A stretch of 64,000 bases of DNA, taken from NCBI RefSeq assembly GCF_030718935.1, contig NZ_CP132194.1, positions 124,001 through 188,000 of the forward strand, read 5' to 3'. The translations under genes were made by a program, and so were the position numbers. Position 1 is the first letter of the stretch; every line of letters begins with the position of its first letter. The stretch comes from Psychrobacter sp. M13. Lineage in GTDB: Bacteria > Pseudomonadota > Gammaproteobacteria > Pseudomonadales > Moraxellaceae. The notes beneath the pieces were generated by a model that did not search any database, was not told the origin of the DNA, and saw only the letters and a list, made by a program, of their open reading frames with translations. Positions 10,485-18,906 of this stretch are shown here, piece by piece.

Positions 10485-11222
10485 ATGAGGATTGTAGTTT
10501 GTGACGATGAGCCTTTGGCTCGTGAACGTTTGGTCAGAATCGTACAAGATTCAGGGCACCACGTGATTGCACAAGCAAAAACAGGTGCAGAAGCGATCAT
10601 GGCTGTAAAAGAGCAGCAACCTGATGTCATCTTATTAGATATCCGTATGCCTGAGATGGATGGTGTGCGGTGCGCTCAGATATTGAATGAGCTGCAACAT
10701 CCGCCAGCTATTATATTTGTGACTGCTTATGATCATTATGCTATCGCCGCTTTTAAATCTCATGCTATCGGTTATTTATTAAAACCTGCTAATAGGGATG
10801 AGCTGCTAGAAGCGCTCCGTAACGCCAAAAATCTAAATGCCGCACAGCTCAATGAGATGCGTAAGCTTGAAGACCCTACGGCACGTCCTATTCGTGAGCA
10901 TATCGCCGCGCGCACTCATCGAGGCGTTGAGCTCATTAAGCTACAAGATATCTATTATTTTACGGCGGATCAAAAGTATGTCAAAGTTCGACATAAAGAC
11001 GGTATTGTGCTTATAGATGACACCTTAAAAGAGCTTGAGCAAGAGTTTGGCGAGCGACTGTTTCGCGTTCATCGCAATGCTATTATCAATTTGAGCTTTT
11101 TAGATTATCTAGAAACAATCGATACAGGACAGTATCAAGTCCGCTTTAAAGGCATTGAGGAGAATCTAGCGGTAAGTCGTCGCCACCTGCCAGCGTTAAG
11201 AGAGAAAATCCAAAGTATGTAG
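10485..11222 (+). CDS. AlgR-like LytTR-family response regulator
   Basis: A 245-residue response regulator. The N-terminal receiver domain (residues 1-120) has the acidic pocket DDE at 7-9, the phosphoacceptor Asp52 in LLDIRMPEMDG, the switch Thr in VTAYD and the Lys in LLKPAN. The C-terminal LytTR DNA-binding domain (about 140-245) contains YFTADQKYVKVRH and FRVHRNAIINL. By family and by position between argH and hemC it corresponds to Pseudomonas AlgR, a regulator of exopolysaccharide, pili and virulence functions. No sensor kinase gene is adjacent. A strong GGGGAG ribosome-binding site precedes ATG 10485. A terminator separates it from hemC. Confidence 0.92.
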   Translation: MRIVVCDDEPLARERLVRIVQDSGHHVIAQAKTGAEAIMAVKEQQPDVILLDIRMPEMDGVRCAQILNELQHPPAIIFVTAYDHYAIAAFKSHAIGYLLKPANRDELLEALRNAKNLNAAQLNEMRKLEDPTARPIREHIAARTHRGVELIKLQDIYYFTADQKYVKVRHKDGIVLIDDTLKELEQEFGERLFRVHRNAIINLSFLDYLETIDTGQYQVRFKGIEENLAVSRRHLPALREKIQSM

Positions 11223-11273
11223 TTTAGAGCATATGCTTTATCAAGCGATTGCCATAGTCATTCATATCATCCA

Positions 11274-11307
11274 GCCCTTATTTATGGTTAAATAGGGGTG
11301 TTTTTTT
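11274..11307 (+). terminator. rho-independent terminator after the AlgR-like gene
   Basis: Near-perfect stem CCCTTATTTA / TAAATAGGGG with a TGGT loop, followed by a T run. It would insulate the regulator from the hem genes. Confidence 0.72.
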
Positions 11308-11413
11308 GCGTCCTTGTTTGTCTTTACATGGCCAAACTTGATAACTATTTGCTTGTTGTTTTATCACTAGTCTACTTTTATGATAAATAGCATTTATTCT
11401 ACTGAGGTCTATA

Positions 11414-12436
11414 ATGAGTACCAATTCACCATTAGCGCTAACTACCCTAAATATTGCTACCCGTCAAAGCCCATTGGCTCTATGGCAAGCTGAGTATATT
11501 CGTGACCGATTATTGGCACTTTATCCCGAACTGACTATCAACTTACTAAAAATTGTCACTAAGGGTGACAAAATTTTGGATACCCCCTTGGCAAAAATTG
11601 GCGGTAAAGGATTATTTGTCAAAGAGCTTGAGCAAGCGCTGTTTTCAAGAGAGGCAGATATCGCCGTGCATTCGCTAAAAGATGTACCGATGCAGCTGCC
11701 TGAGGGTCTCATGCTAGGCGTATACTGCAAACGTGCTTCCCCAACGGATGCTTTTGTCTCTAACACTTATTCTACTATCGATGAGTTGCCACAAGGTGCA
11801 GTGGTCGGTACGGCAAGCCTACGTCGTCAATGCCAGATAAAAGCGTATCGCCCTGATCTGCAGATCAAAACCTTACGTGGTAATGTAGGTACGCGTTTAG
11901 GCAAGCTTGACGCTGGCGAATACGATGCTATCATTTTGGCGACTAGTGGCTTGCAGCGCATAGAGCTGGACGCGCGTATTCGTAGTGAATTGGATATTGA
12001 TACTTGCCTGCCAGCGGTTGGTCAAGGGGCGCTTGCGATAGAGTGCCGCACTGATGACGCGCAGATTTTACAATTATTAGCGCCTTTAAATGATGACAAA
12101 GCACGCATTCGTCTGATTGCTGAACGTGCTTTGAATCGACACCTGCAAGGGGGCTGCCAAGTTCCTATCGCCGCTTTCGCAGTGCTCCAAGATGACAGTA
12201 ATGCTAACAATGACGCCCATGGTAATAATGATAGTGGCGATAGCTTGTGGCTACGTGGACGAGTGGGCACTGAGGACGGTAGTCAACTGTTAAAGTTTGA
12301 AAAACGCATTACCTTATCAGGCAGTCAAAGTGATAAAGAGGCGCAGGCCAATCAGTTGGGCATCGATGTCGCGACGCTATTATTAGACAATGGTGCTGGC
12401 ACTATTCTAGCAGCGATTTATCAATCTGATGAATAG
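11414..12436 (+). CDS. hemC: porphobilinogen deaminase (hydroxymethylbilane synthase)
   Basis: Joins four porphobilinogen units into hydroxymethylbilane in haem synthesis. The catalytic Asp90 lies in SLKDVP, and the dipyrromethane cofactor is attached to Cys248 in [11 protein letters not shown]. The substrate-binding segment GTASLRRQ and the closing [10 protein letters not shown] are typical. At 340 residues it is about 25-30 longer than the usual enzyme. The extra length is an Asn/Asp/Gly-rich insertion (around residues 258-275), probably a surface loop. GAGG precedes ATG 11414. hemD and hemX follow in the same direction, an arrangement seen widely in gammaproteobacteria. Confidence 0.97.
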   Translation: MSTNSPLALTTLNIATRQSPLALWQAEYIRDRLLALYPELTINLLKIVTKGDKILDTPLAKIGGKGLFVKELEQALFSREADIAVHSLKDVPMQLPEGLMLGVYCKRASPTDAFVSNTYSTIDELPQGAVVGTASLRRQCQIKAYRPDLQIKTLRGNVGTRLGKLDAGEYDAIILATSGLQRIELDARIRSELDIDTCLPAVGQGALAIECRTDDAQILQLLAPLNDDKARIRLIAERALNRHLQGGCQVPIAAFAVLQDDSNANNDAHGNNDSGDSLWLRGRVGTEDGSQLLKFEKRITLSGSQSDKEAQANQLGIDVATLLLDNGAGTILAAIYQSDE

Positions 12437-12468
12437 AGCCTAATCTTGATGACTTGTGCAGCGTTTTG

Positions 12469-12561
12469 AGTGGTGGTACTTTTATAAATAATATCTGTAT
12501 GAAGTGGTGATACTTTTATAAATAGTATCTATATAAATAGTATTTATATAAACAATATCTT
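12469..12561. repeat. imperfect tandem repeats between hemC and hemD
   Basis: A ~34-base unit starting AGTGGTG(G/A)TACTTTTATAAATA occurs twice. The second copy runs into 15-base units (ATAAATAGTATCTAT, ATAAATAGTATTTAT, ATAAACAATATCTTT). The array fills almost the whole hemC-hemD gap, up to the hemD start. Confidence 0.75.
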
Positions 12562-12562
12562 T

Positions 12563-13558
12563 ATGAATAATTTATTGACGTCAGATTTATTTAAGCCAAC
12601 GGTTATTAACACTCGACCAGTAGAGCGCGCTGCTCCTTTGACTGAGTATTTGCAAGAAGCTGGTTTTGATGTGGTTAGCATACCGATGCTAGCTCTGCAA
12701 TCAAGAGCTATCACAGAAGATGATATCACTATTATGCGAGCTTGGCTGGCAGGTGATTATAAAGCGTTAGTTATGGTTAGCCCTACGGCGGCCGCCTCAG
12801 GATTAGCTTTGTGGCAAACACTGGCACGACAAGCAAATGAACAAGGTGATAATCAGTCAAATCATAACAATACTTCGACTATAGCTAAAGATGCTGAGAG
12901 CGATTTAGAACTCAGCTTATCACCAAGTTCGCTCATGGCGCCTAGTCATCTCATTGCGGTAGGGTCGGCGACGGCACAAGTACTTCAGCAAGCGCAGCTA
13001 TCGACTGCTAGCTATGAAGTGCTCCAGCCTACTGTTGCTAACAATGAAGGTATGCTTGCTATGCCAGAAGTTGAACAATTACAAGCGGGCGACAAGCTAC
13101 TCGTTTGGAGAGGTTTGGGCGGACGACGCTTTCTGGTCGATAATTTGCAAGCGCGAGGGGTACATATCGATAGTATCGCTTGGTACGAGCGCGTGTTGCC
13201 AGATAATGCATTGAGCAATTATCAGCGCTGGGCACAAGACTTTTATAGACTGTCTAAGATGCAAGATGAGTCGTTAGATAAACGATCGAAACCTATTGTG
13301 ATCATCAGTAGTGGTAGCGCTTTTGAGAATTGGCAAAGCATTGTTAAACAAGCCATATTTGTTCAACAAAATAATGATGTTGCCGTCACTGAGACTGTCT
13401 TTGAGAGCAGGGCTATTCCTTCACTGAAAGATTATAGTTATGTGGTATTAGGGGTGCGCCTAGCGGATATGCTAGCTGAGCTACAGCTTGATTATCTACG
13501 GGTAGAGGATCTATCACCGATTACTATTGCTAGCATCATTAAAGACAACATGCTGTAA
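12563..13558 (+). CDS. hemD: uroporphyrinogen-III synthase
   Basis: Closes and inverts hydroxymethylbilane to uroporphyrinogen III, the branch point to haem, sirohaem and cobalamin. HemD proteins are poorly conserved; support here is the N-terminal VINTRPVERAAPLTEYL, the central VWRGLGGRRFLVDNLQARG, and the position between hemC and hemX. The protein is 331 residues, longer than the usual ~250. The surplus is a low-complexity Asn/Ser-rich insertion around residues 92-125. No convincing Shine-Dalgarno precedes ATG 12563, which lies directly at the edge of the repeat array; translation may depend on coupling or on the leader. Confidence 0.92.
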   Translation: MNNLLTSDLFKPTVINTRPVERAAPLTEYLQEAGFDVVSIPMLALQSRAITEDDITIMRAWLAGDYKALVMVSPTAAASGLALWQTLARQANEQGDNQSNHNNTSTIAKDAESDLELSLSPSSLMAPSHLIAVGSATAQVLQQAQLSTASYEVLQPTVANNEGMLAMPEVEQLQAGDKLLVWRGLGGRRFLVDNLQARGVHIDSIAWYERVLPDNALSNYQRWAQDFYRLSKMQDESLDKRSKPIVIISSGSAFENWQSIVKQAIFVQQNNDVAVTETVFESRAIPSLKDYSYVVLGVRLADMLAELQLDYLRVEDLSPITIASIIKDNML

Positions 13559-13613
13559 ATATAGGTTTTACCATCATTTCAGCTGATTTAGCTTTATTAT
13601 TAATAGGTCTACT

Positions 13614-14594
13614 ATGTCAACCGAACCTGAACCTTCCAAAACACCAACGGCTATACAGCAACGTAAACAGGCTAATCAGTTATTATTGCGTTTGCAGTGG
13701 CTGCTTATTTTAATATTAATAATAGCTTTAGCGTGGTTGTACATCAGTCAGCAACGGTTTCAGAACCAAGTGAATGAGCGCTTTCAAAGTAATGAGCAGA
13801 TAGTGACTCGCCTAAATGATATTGATGATCGCCTATTTGCGAATACTCAACCAGTGCTACCAAAATCTGAAAGAGCGGTTGGTAGTCAAGCGCAAAATCA
13901 GCTCGATTTACTGCGTATTCAGGTTCAAGCGACAGATAGCTTACTGGCTAATAACAACATCAAAGCCGCTGTTAAATTGTTAAGCGGGTTACAATGGCAG
14001 CTATCACAAAATAGTAATGAGATTGCGCCTGCGTTGACTGTAGTGATCCAAAAATCTCTGCAAGAAGATATCGAACACTTGCAAGCGCTAAGTGCTCAGC
14101 CTAGTCCTTGGCAGCTACAAAATCTTGCTATTCAAGATATTCAGGAATTTTTGCATAGCCATGAGCGTGTAAGTTCAAAAATTATAGCTGACAATAATAA
14201 AGCTCAAAGCAATAAAACACTTAGTCAAAATACTTTGTTGACTCGGCAGCAGTTGACTATTCATGAAGTCATTATGACGCTGAACTTAGCGATTCAAGCC
14301 AGCAATATGCGCGAGCAAGATCAGCTCATAAGCTATCTGAATCAGGCACGTACTCAACTACAAACGCTGACTACCATAAAGCCTAAAGCCAAAGATACTA
14401 GCAAAAAACCCAACCAAGCGGATCGCTTAGAGACAGATGGTTTAGCTACAAATCGCTTGGAAAATATGCCTGCGCCAAACAATATTACAGAGGTTATAGT
14501 GTGGCTAGATCAGCTATTAGCTAATACACCGACGCCTATACCTTTAGTGACCGCTCAGGTATTAGAACAGCCTAACAATCAAATTAACCCGTGA
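13614..14594 (+). CDS. hemX: HemX-like membrane protein
   Basis: A 326-residue protein with a short polar N-terminus, one transmembrane helix (around residues 28-46, WLLILILIIALAWLYI) and a long periplasmic part rich in Gln and predicted coiled-coil. This is the layout of the HemX family encoded after hemD. The family is often labelled uroporphyrinogen-III C-methyltransferase, but HemX has no methyltransferase motifs, and none are seen here. Its role is unclear; a scaffold for haem-synthesis enzymes has been suggested. It is shorter than the Pseudomonas and E. coli proteins. It lies 55 bases after hemD and 12 bases before the thioesterase gene, consistent with one operon. Confidence 0.82.
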   Translation: MSTEPEPSKTPTAIQQRKQANQLLLRLQWLLILILIIALAWLYISQQRFQNQVNERFQSNEQIVTRLNDIDDRLFANTQPVLPKSERAVGSQAQNQLDLLRIQVQATDSLLANNNIKAAVKLLSGLQWQLSQNSNEIAPALTVVIQKSLQEDIEHLQALSAQPSPWQLQNLAIQDIQEFLHSHERVSSKIIADNNKAQSNKTLSQNTLLTRQQLTIHEVIMTLNLAIQASNMREQDQLISYLNQARTQLQTLTTIKPKAKDTSKKPNQADRLETDGLATNRLENMPAPNNITEVIVWLDQLLANTPTPIPLVTAQVLEQPNNQINP

Positions 14595-14606
14595 TATAGG
14601 TAATGT

Positions 14607-15104
14607 ATGACTGAGTACCTTATAACTGAGCATTTTATGAGCAATACCTTTGATAAAGATCAAGTGATACCTGATGAGCTGGCAAGCTATGCTGTAATCC
14701 ATCGCCAGTCTATACAATGGGGAGAGATGGATGCATTTAATCATTTGAATAACGTAGTCTACTATCGTTATGCAGAGTCTGCGCGTATCGCCTATTTGCA
14801 AGCATTAGGGATGTTTGATGGCAGTATGGTGACAATGTTGGCGCACTCAAACTGTCAGTATTTGCGCCCTGTTACTTATCCCGATACGTTATTGATAGGT
14901 GTGCGCTGTCAGCGCTTAGGCAACACTAGCATTGTCATAGAATATACCTACTATAGCGGTGAGCAACAAGCAATCGTTGCTAATGCTGAAGCGGTCATCG
15001 TGCGTATGGATAGCTCAGGAACCAAAAAACTTCCTTGGATAGAAGCAGAGCGTGAGAGGCTACTCACATTAGAGCAAAAATTTGGGCATATACCAGAAGT
15101 GTAG
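14607..15104 (+). CDS. acyl-CoA thioesterase, hot-dog fold (4HBT family)
   Basis: A 165-residue single hot-dog domain protein. The motif WGEMDAFNHLNNVVYYRYAE is the 4-hydroxybenzoyl-CoA thioesterase-type active-site region, in which the Asp is catalytic and HLNN is structural. These enzymes hydrolyse acyl-CoA thioesters in the cytoplasm; the acyl chain specificity cannot be read here. ATG 14607 follows AGG; a second in-frame ATG at 14637 (MSNTFDKD) is equally plausible and would trim ten residues. It is the last gene of the hem cluster and ends at a bidirectional terminator. Confidence 0.88.
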   Translation: MTEYLITEHFMSNTFDKDQVIPDELASYAVIHRQSIQWGEMDAFNHLNNVVYYRYAESARIAYLQALGMFDGSMVTMLAHSNCQYLRPVTYPDTLLIGVRCQRLGNTSIVIEYTYYSGEQQAIVANAEAVIVRMDSSGTKKLPWIEAERERLLTLEQKFGHIPEV

Positions 15105-15158
15105 AGCCAATAAAATAAGCCTTAGACCTAATATAAGTATCCACATATGAGTATTTAT

Positions 15159-15193
15159 AAAAAAACACGCTAACTTTTATTAGCGTGTTTTTT
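15159..15193. terminator. bidirectional rho-independent terminator
   Basis: Perfect inverted repeat AAAAAACACGCTAA / TTAGCGTGTTTTTT with a short loop, between the convergent thioesterase and ribB genes. Confidence 0.9.
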
Positions 15194-15227
15194 AGTTTTG
15201 TCTCAATCTAAAGTTGAATAGCTAGTC

Positions 15228-16334
15228 CTACTTAGGCGCATTCACAAAGTCGACTACATTGAGATCAAACCCTGATAACGCATAGAATTTCATAGGTGAA
15301 GAGAGCAAACGCATATCACGTACTCCTAAATGACGCAAAATCTGCGCACCCACACCGACGCTACGATACGGCTGTTGAGTGAGTGTTGATTGTGATTCAT
15401 TATCTGCGGCTTTATTTAGCGCATCTCCTAAATCAACCGGTTGGTTACTACCAATCCAAACCAATACACCACGATCTGAGGCGCTAATTTCTTTTAATGC
15501 CGCTTGTACGCTCCAGCCACTACGGCCAGTCATGTCATTTTTGGCCGCAAACAAATCACGTAATGGATGGAAGCCATGAACACGTACCGTACTGACGCCT
15601 TCGCTGACATCGCCTTTGACTAACGCTAAATGAGTCTCATCAGCACCAAACTCGCGGAAGCGATGCAGGGTGAACGTACCATGTTCAGTTTCAAAAGGAT
15701 GCGATTCTACTTCTTCTACGGTTTGCTCATTGGCAATACGATAGTTGATAAGATCAGCAATCGTACCTATTTTTAGATCATGCTCTTTGGCAAATATTTC
15801 TAGATCATCGCGGCGTGCCATCGTACCATCAGCGTTGATGATTTCGACTAGCACAGATGCTGGCTCAAGACCTGCTAAGCGTGACAAGTCACAACCGGCT
15901 TCTGTATGACCCGCACGATGCAATACGCCACCATCTTGTGCGATGATAGGGAAAATATGCCCAGGCTGTACAATATCTTCAGCTTTAGCAGTAGCAGAAA
16001 CCGCTGCTTGAATCGTACGAGCGCGATCGGCAGCAGAAATACCAGTCGTGACACCTTCAGCTGCTTCAATGGATACGGTAAAGTTGGTGCTGAATTTCGC
16101 TTCGTTACGTTCAGACATTAGTGGCAAAGACAGCTGATGCGCACGAGCTTGCGAGATGGTTAGACAGACTAAGCCACGTGCGTGGGTGATCATGAAGTTA
16201 ATATCTTCAGGGCGCACATGGGTCGCTGCCATGATGATATCACCTTCGTTTTCACGGTCTTCATCATCCATCAAGACGACCATCTTTCCAGCACGAATGT
16301 CTTCGATAATCTCAGGAATCGTATTTAAACTCAT
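15228..16334 (-). CDS. ribB: 3,4-dihydroxy-2-butanone-4-phosphate synthase with degenerate GTP cyclohydrolase II domain
   Basis: The N-terminal ~205 residues are a complete RibB domain (DDEDRENEGD, THARGLVCLT, HTEAGCDL), which converts ribulose 5-phosphate to dihydroxybutanone phosphate for riboflavin. The C-terminal ~150 residues align with RibA, but the zinc ligands (normally three Cys after VRVHSE) are absent: the segment reads VRVHGFHPLRDLFAAKNDM. The second domain should therefore lack GTP cyclohydrolase II activity, the RibBX-type layout known in other gammaproteobacteria. Real RibA must be encoded elsewhere. ATG 16334 (MSLNTIPEI) is preferred over the longer frame from 16397 because it matches the family start. 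No FMN riboswitch is seen upstream. Confidence 0.92.
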   Translation of the reverse strand: MSLNTIPEIIEDIRAGKMVVLMDDEDRENEGDIIMAATHVRPEDINFMITHARGLVCLTISQARAHQLSLPLMSERNEAKFSTNFTVSIEAAEGVTTGISAADRARTIQAAVSATAKAEDIVQPGHIFPIIAQDGGVLHRAGHTEAGCDLSRLAGLEPASVLVEIINADGTMARRDDLEIFAKEHDLKIGTIADLINYRIANEQTVEEVESHPFETEHGTFTLHRFREFGADETHLALVKGDVSEGVSTVRVHGFHPLRDLFAAKNDMTGRSGWSVQAALKEISASDRGVLVWIGSNQPVDLGDALNKAADNESQSTLTQQPYRSVGVGAQILRHLGVRDMRLLSSPMKFYALSGFDLNVVDFVNAPK

Positions 16335-16659
16335 AGTAAATCTCAATATTTTATTATTTGTAGATAGGTGTGATTTGGAATATAAAGTATTACTCACTAT
16401 TGTAGCAGCAGATAATACAAAGCGCTGTTACGGTCAAGCAAAGCGAGCCATTAGTAATGTCATTCAATAAAAAATGACTCACTCAATGGCTTATATATCA
16501 TTATGAGGGCATTTTAACGCTTTTCATCGCAACGTGCTGCGTCATCTTCCCACTATATCGTTCAGTATGTCAAAGATAGTCATCAGTATTATCAATGACT
16601 GCTATTATTTATGCAGTAAAGCGCATGTCACATAATGAGCTGAACCCTGTTATGCGTGA
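16335..16659. other. intergenic region, no gene seen
   Basis: About 325 bases between rarA and ribB, both on the minus strand. It should contain the ribB promoter. I looked for an FMN aptamer on the minus strand and did not find its conserved blocks. Confidence 0.5.
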
Positions 16660-17949
16660 TTAGTCGTTACTTGCTGCTTGGTTTTTCAGCCAATCCATAA
16701 ACTGCTTGCTGTGTTGTTCGCGCTGATTGTCTGCAAACTCATAAAAGCGTGTGCCGATTAAGTTGTCTGGTAAATAAGACTGCGGATAATAATGGTTGGG
16801 ATAATCGTGAGGATAGACATAATCCTGACCATAGCCTTGACTACGCATCAGTTTGGTCACGCCATTACGCAGGTGTAGCGGTACTGGCGAGGCATCTTTT
16901 TCTGCCAACGCCATCGCCGCATTAATCGCTTTATACGTGCTATTGCTTTTGGCACTGGTCGCCAGATAAACCACCACTTGCCCTAAAATTAGACGTGCCT
17001 CAGGCATACCAATGGATTGCACACTACGTAGTGCTGCATCCGCAAGGAGTAGGGCGTTGGGGTTGGCATTACCGATATCTTCACTGGCTAGGATGACCAA
17101 GCGCCGCGCAATAAAGTCAGCAGGCTCACCACCCACTAGCATCCGAGCCATCCAGTATAAGGCCGCATCGGGGTCTGAGCCACGGACAGATTTAATCATG
17201 GCTGAGATGATGTCGTAATGCTGCTCACCATCTTTGTCGTAACGTACCAGGGCTGTCTGTGCTACCCGACCGACCAGTGCATCATCAATAATGATCGGAG
17301 ACTGCTTAGCATCAGCCGTCTGAACCGCTAGCTCTAATAAGTTCAGCGCCTTTCTCGCATCGCCATGTGCCAGTTGGGTGATAAACTCTGTCGCCTGCAA
17401 GTCTATTTTAAGCGTCTTTAATATCTTATCCGTCGCAATAGCACGCTCTAAAACCAACGCAATTTGCCCAGCATTTAACGGCTCTAATCGATACACTTGG
17501 CAGCGGGATAACAAAGCATTATTGACGCTAAATGAGGGGTTTTCAGTAGTGGCACCGATTAGCGTAATATCACCTGCCTCAACCGCGCCGAGCAAAGCAT
17601 CTTGCTGCGCCTTATTGAACCTGTGAATTTCATCAATAAAGACAACGGGCGACTCAAAGCTCAGTGAATCTTTAGTATCCAATACTTCGCGTAATTGTTT
17701 GACGCCAGTATTTAATGCTGACAAAGCATGAAAGGGCCGACCGACAGCCTCTGCTAAGAGCATAGCTATCGTCGTCTTGCCAATACCTGCTTCACCATGC
17801 AAAATAATCGATGGCAAATGATGGCGCTCAACTAAGCGTTGCAGGGGAGCACCTGTCGATAGGAGATGCTCCTGCCCGATAATGGCTTGTAGCGTCATCG
17901 GTCGCATACGCTGAGCCAGTGGCGTATCAGCATGAAAAGATGCAGACAT
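16660..17949 (-). CDS. rarA: replication-associated recombination protein A (AAA+ ATPase)
   Basis: A 429-residue AAA+ protein of the RarA/MgsA/WRNIP1 family, which acts at stalled replication forks and binds SSB and single-strand ends. Walker A is GEAGIGKT (residues 52-59). The diagnostic Walker B region DEIHRFNKAQQDALL and sensor 1 GATTENPSF follow. The C-terminal tetramerisation part contains SVRGSDPDAALYWMARML and the Tyr/Pro-rich segment near YVYPHDYPNHY. In many bacteria rarA follows lolA and precedes serS; neither is beside it here. GAGAG lies before ATG 17949. Confidence 0.95.
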   Translation of the reverse strand: MSASFHADTPLAQRMRPMTLQAIIGQEHLLSTGAPLQRLVERHHLPSIILHGEAGIGKTTIAMLLAEAVGRPFHALSALNTGVKQLREVLDTKDSLSFESPVVFIDEIHRFNKAQQDALLGAVEAGDITLIGATTENPSFSVNNALLSRCQVYRLEPLNAGQIALVLERAIATDKILKTLKIDLQATEFITQLAHGDARKALNLLELAVQTADAKQSPIIIDDALVGRVAQTALVRYDKDGEQHYDIISAMIKSVRGSDPDAALYWMARMLVGGEPADFIARRLVILASEDIGNANPNALLLADAALRSVQSIGMPEARLILGQVVVYLATSAKSNSTYKAINAAMALAEKDASPVPLHLRNGVTKLMRSQGYGQDYVYPHDYPNHYYPQSYLPDNLIGTRFYEFADNQREQHSKQFMDWLKNQAASND

Positions 17950-18117
17950 AAAACTCTCAATACTTAATTAGTTCAGTATGATTAATTGGGTATGGTACAT
18001 TTAGTATTTAATAGATATTAGGGCACATTGAATATTCACAAGTCGCAAGGCTCTAGGCTCAATTTGCAGAGCTTTATCTGATTTCACTCTAGCTGATTTA
18101 ACAAAAGGAGGATCATC

Positions 18118-18627
18118 ATGATGCCACGTTTTTCTCTTACCTCAGTATTTAAGCAGCAATGGCAGGCGCTTGTTGCAAAACCGCACTCTCGCCCCTTAAC
18201 CATTGGTGAAATCGATTTGGCGTACTCAGTATTTGGTGATAGCTTAGATACTAGTGAGATACAGCTTAAAACAGCGTGGTGGGTGCTCAAAAATTATGCC
18301 GTTAGCCCCAATGGTCACATTTATTTTCATCCAGCAGACTGGATTAATGACTTTATGGATACTGGCATTGGTAAGCAAAGCTGGCTGATTCATGAGTTGA
18401 CCCATGTTTGGCAATTACAACGCGGCCTTAAAGTCGTGCGCGGCGCATTGATTAGCCGTCGCTATAGCTATGTGCTGCAAGCTGGCAAGCCGTTTTTTAA
18501 TTATGGTATTGAGCAGCAGGCGCGGATGGTACAAGACTATTTTATACACCGTCATTTAGGTCAAGATTGCCAAGCTTTTGAGGCCTGTATACCTTTTTTA
18601 CAAACCAAACCCGTTGACTTAGTTTAA
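18118..18627 (+). CDS. small HExxH-containing protein, putative zinc metallopeptidase-like
   Basis: A 169-residue protein with no signal peptide. The motif HELTHVWQLQ (around residue 98) is an HExxH zinc-binding site of the kind found in DUF4157-like domains and in proteins often annotated as Vgr/Rhs-related. A tryptophan- and tyrosine-rich core surrounds it (AWWVLKNYAVSPNGHIYF, YGIEQQARMVQDYFIHRH); the glutamate in GIEQQA could be the third zinc ligand, by inference. An excellent Shine-Dalgarno, AAAGGAGG, precedes ATG 18118. There is no type VI secretion or Rhs gene nearby, so any toxin connection is unsupported. Proteolytic activity is not established. Confidence 0.7.
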   Translation: MMPRFSLTSVFKQQWQALVAKPHSRPLTIGEIDLAYSVFGDSLDTSEIQLKTAWWVLKNYAVSPNGHIYFHPADWINDFMDTGIGKQSWLIHELTHVWQLQRGLKVVRGALISRRYSYVLQAGKPFFNYGIEQQARMVQDYFIHRHLGQDCQAFEACIPFLQTKPVDLV

Positions 18628-18853
18628 TAATAAAACTGCCTATTTGAAAATTGGTCTAATTATCTCGAAGAAGCGTATTTATCATTTTAAACAAACTTAT
18701 AAGTTCAAACAAAACAATAAAAAAAAGCTATACTAACTTTTATTTCAAAAACTTTAAATTCTGTGTGCGTTTAAATTTGTGTTTGATATGATTACTTATC
18801 ATGAATGGCTGTTTGCGACAAGATGTAGGCACACGCCATTAGTTACCCTAAGT

Positions 18854-18887
18854 TTTTGCTAACTTAGGTGTTTTGCTAACTTAAGCA
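18854..18887. repeat. 17-bp tandem duplication
   Basis: TTTTGCTAACTTAGGTG is followed by TTTTGCTAACTTAAGCA, two near-identical units directly upstream of the lipoprotein gene and its ribosome-binding site. Confidence 0.7.
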
Positions 18888-18906
18888 TTAGAGTAGGAGT
18901 GACTCT

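Noticed and set aside
16335..16659. FMN riboswitch upstream of ribB
   Set aside because: Looked for the conserved GGGGCAGGGTG-type block on the minus strand and did not find it.
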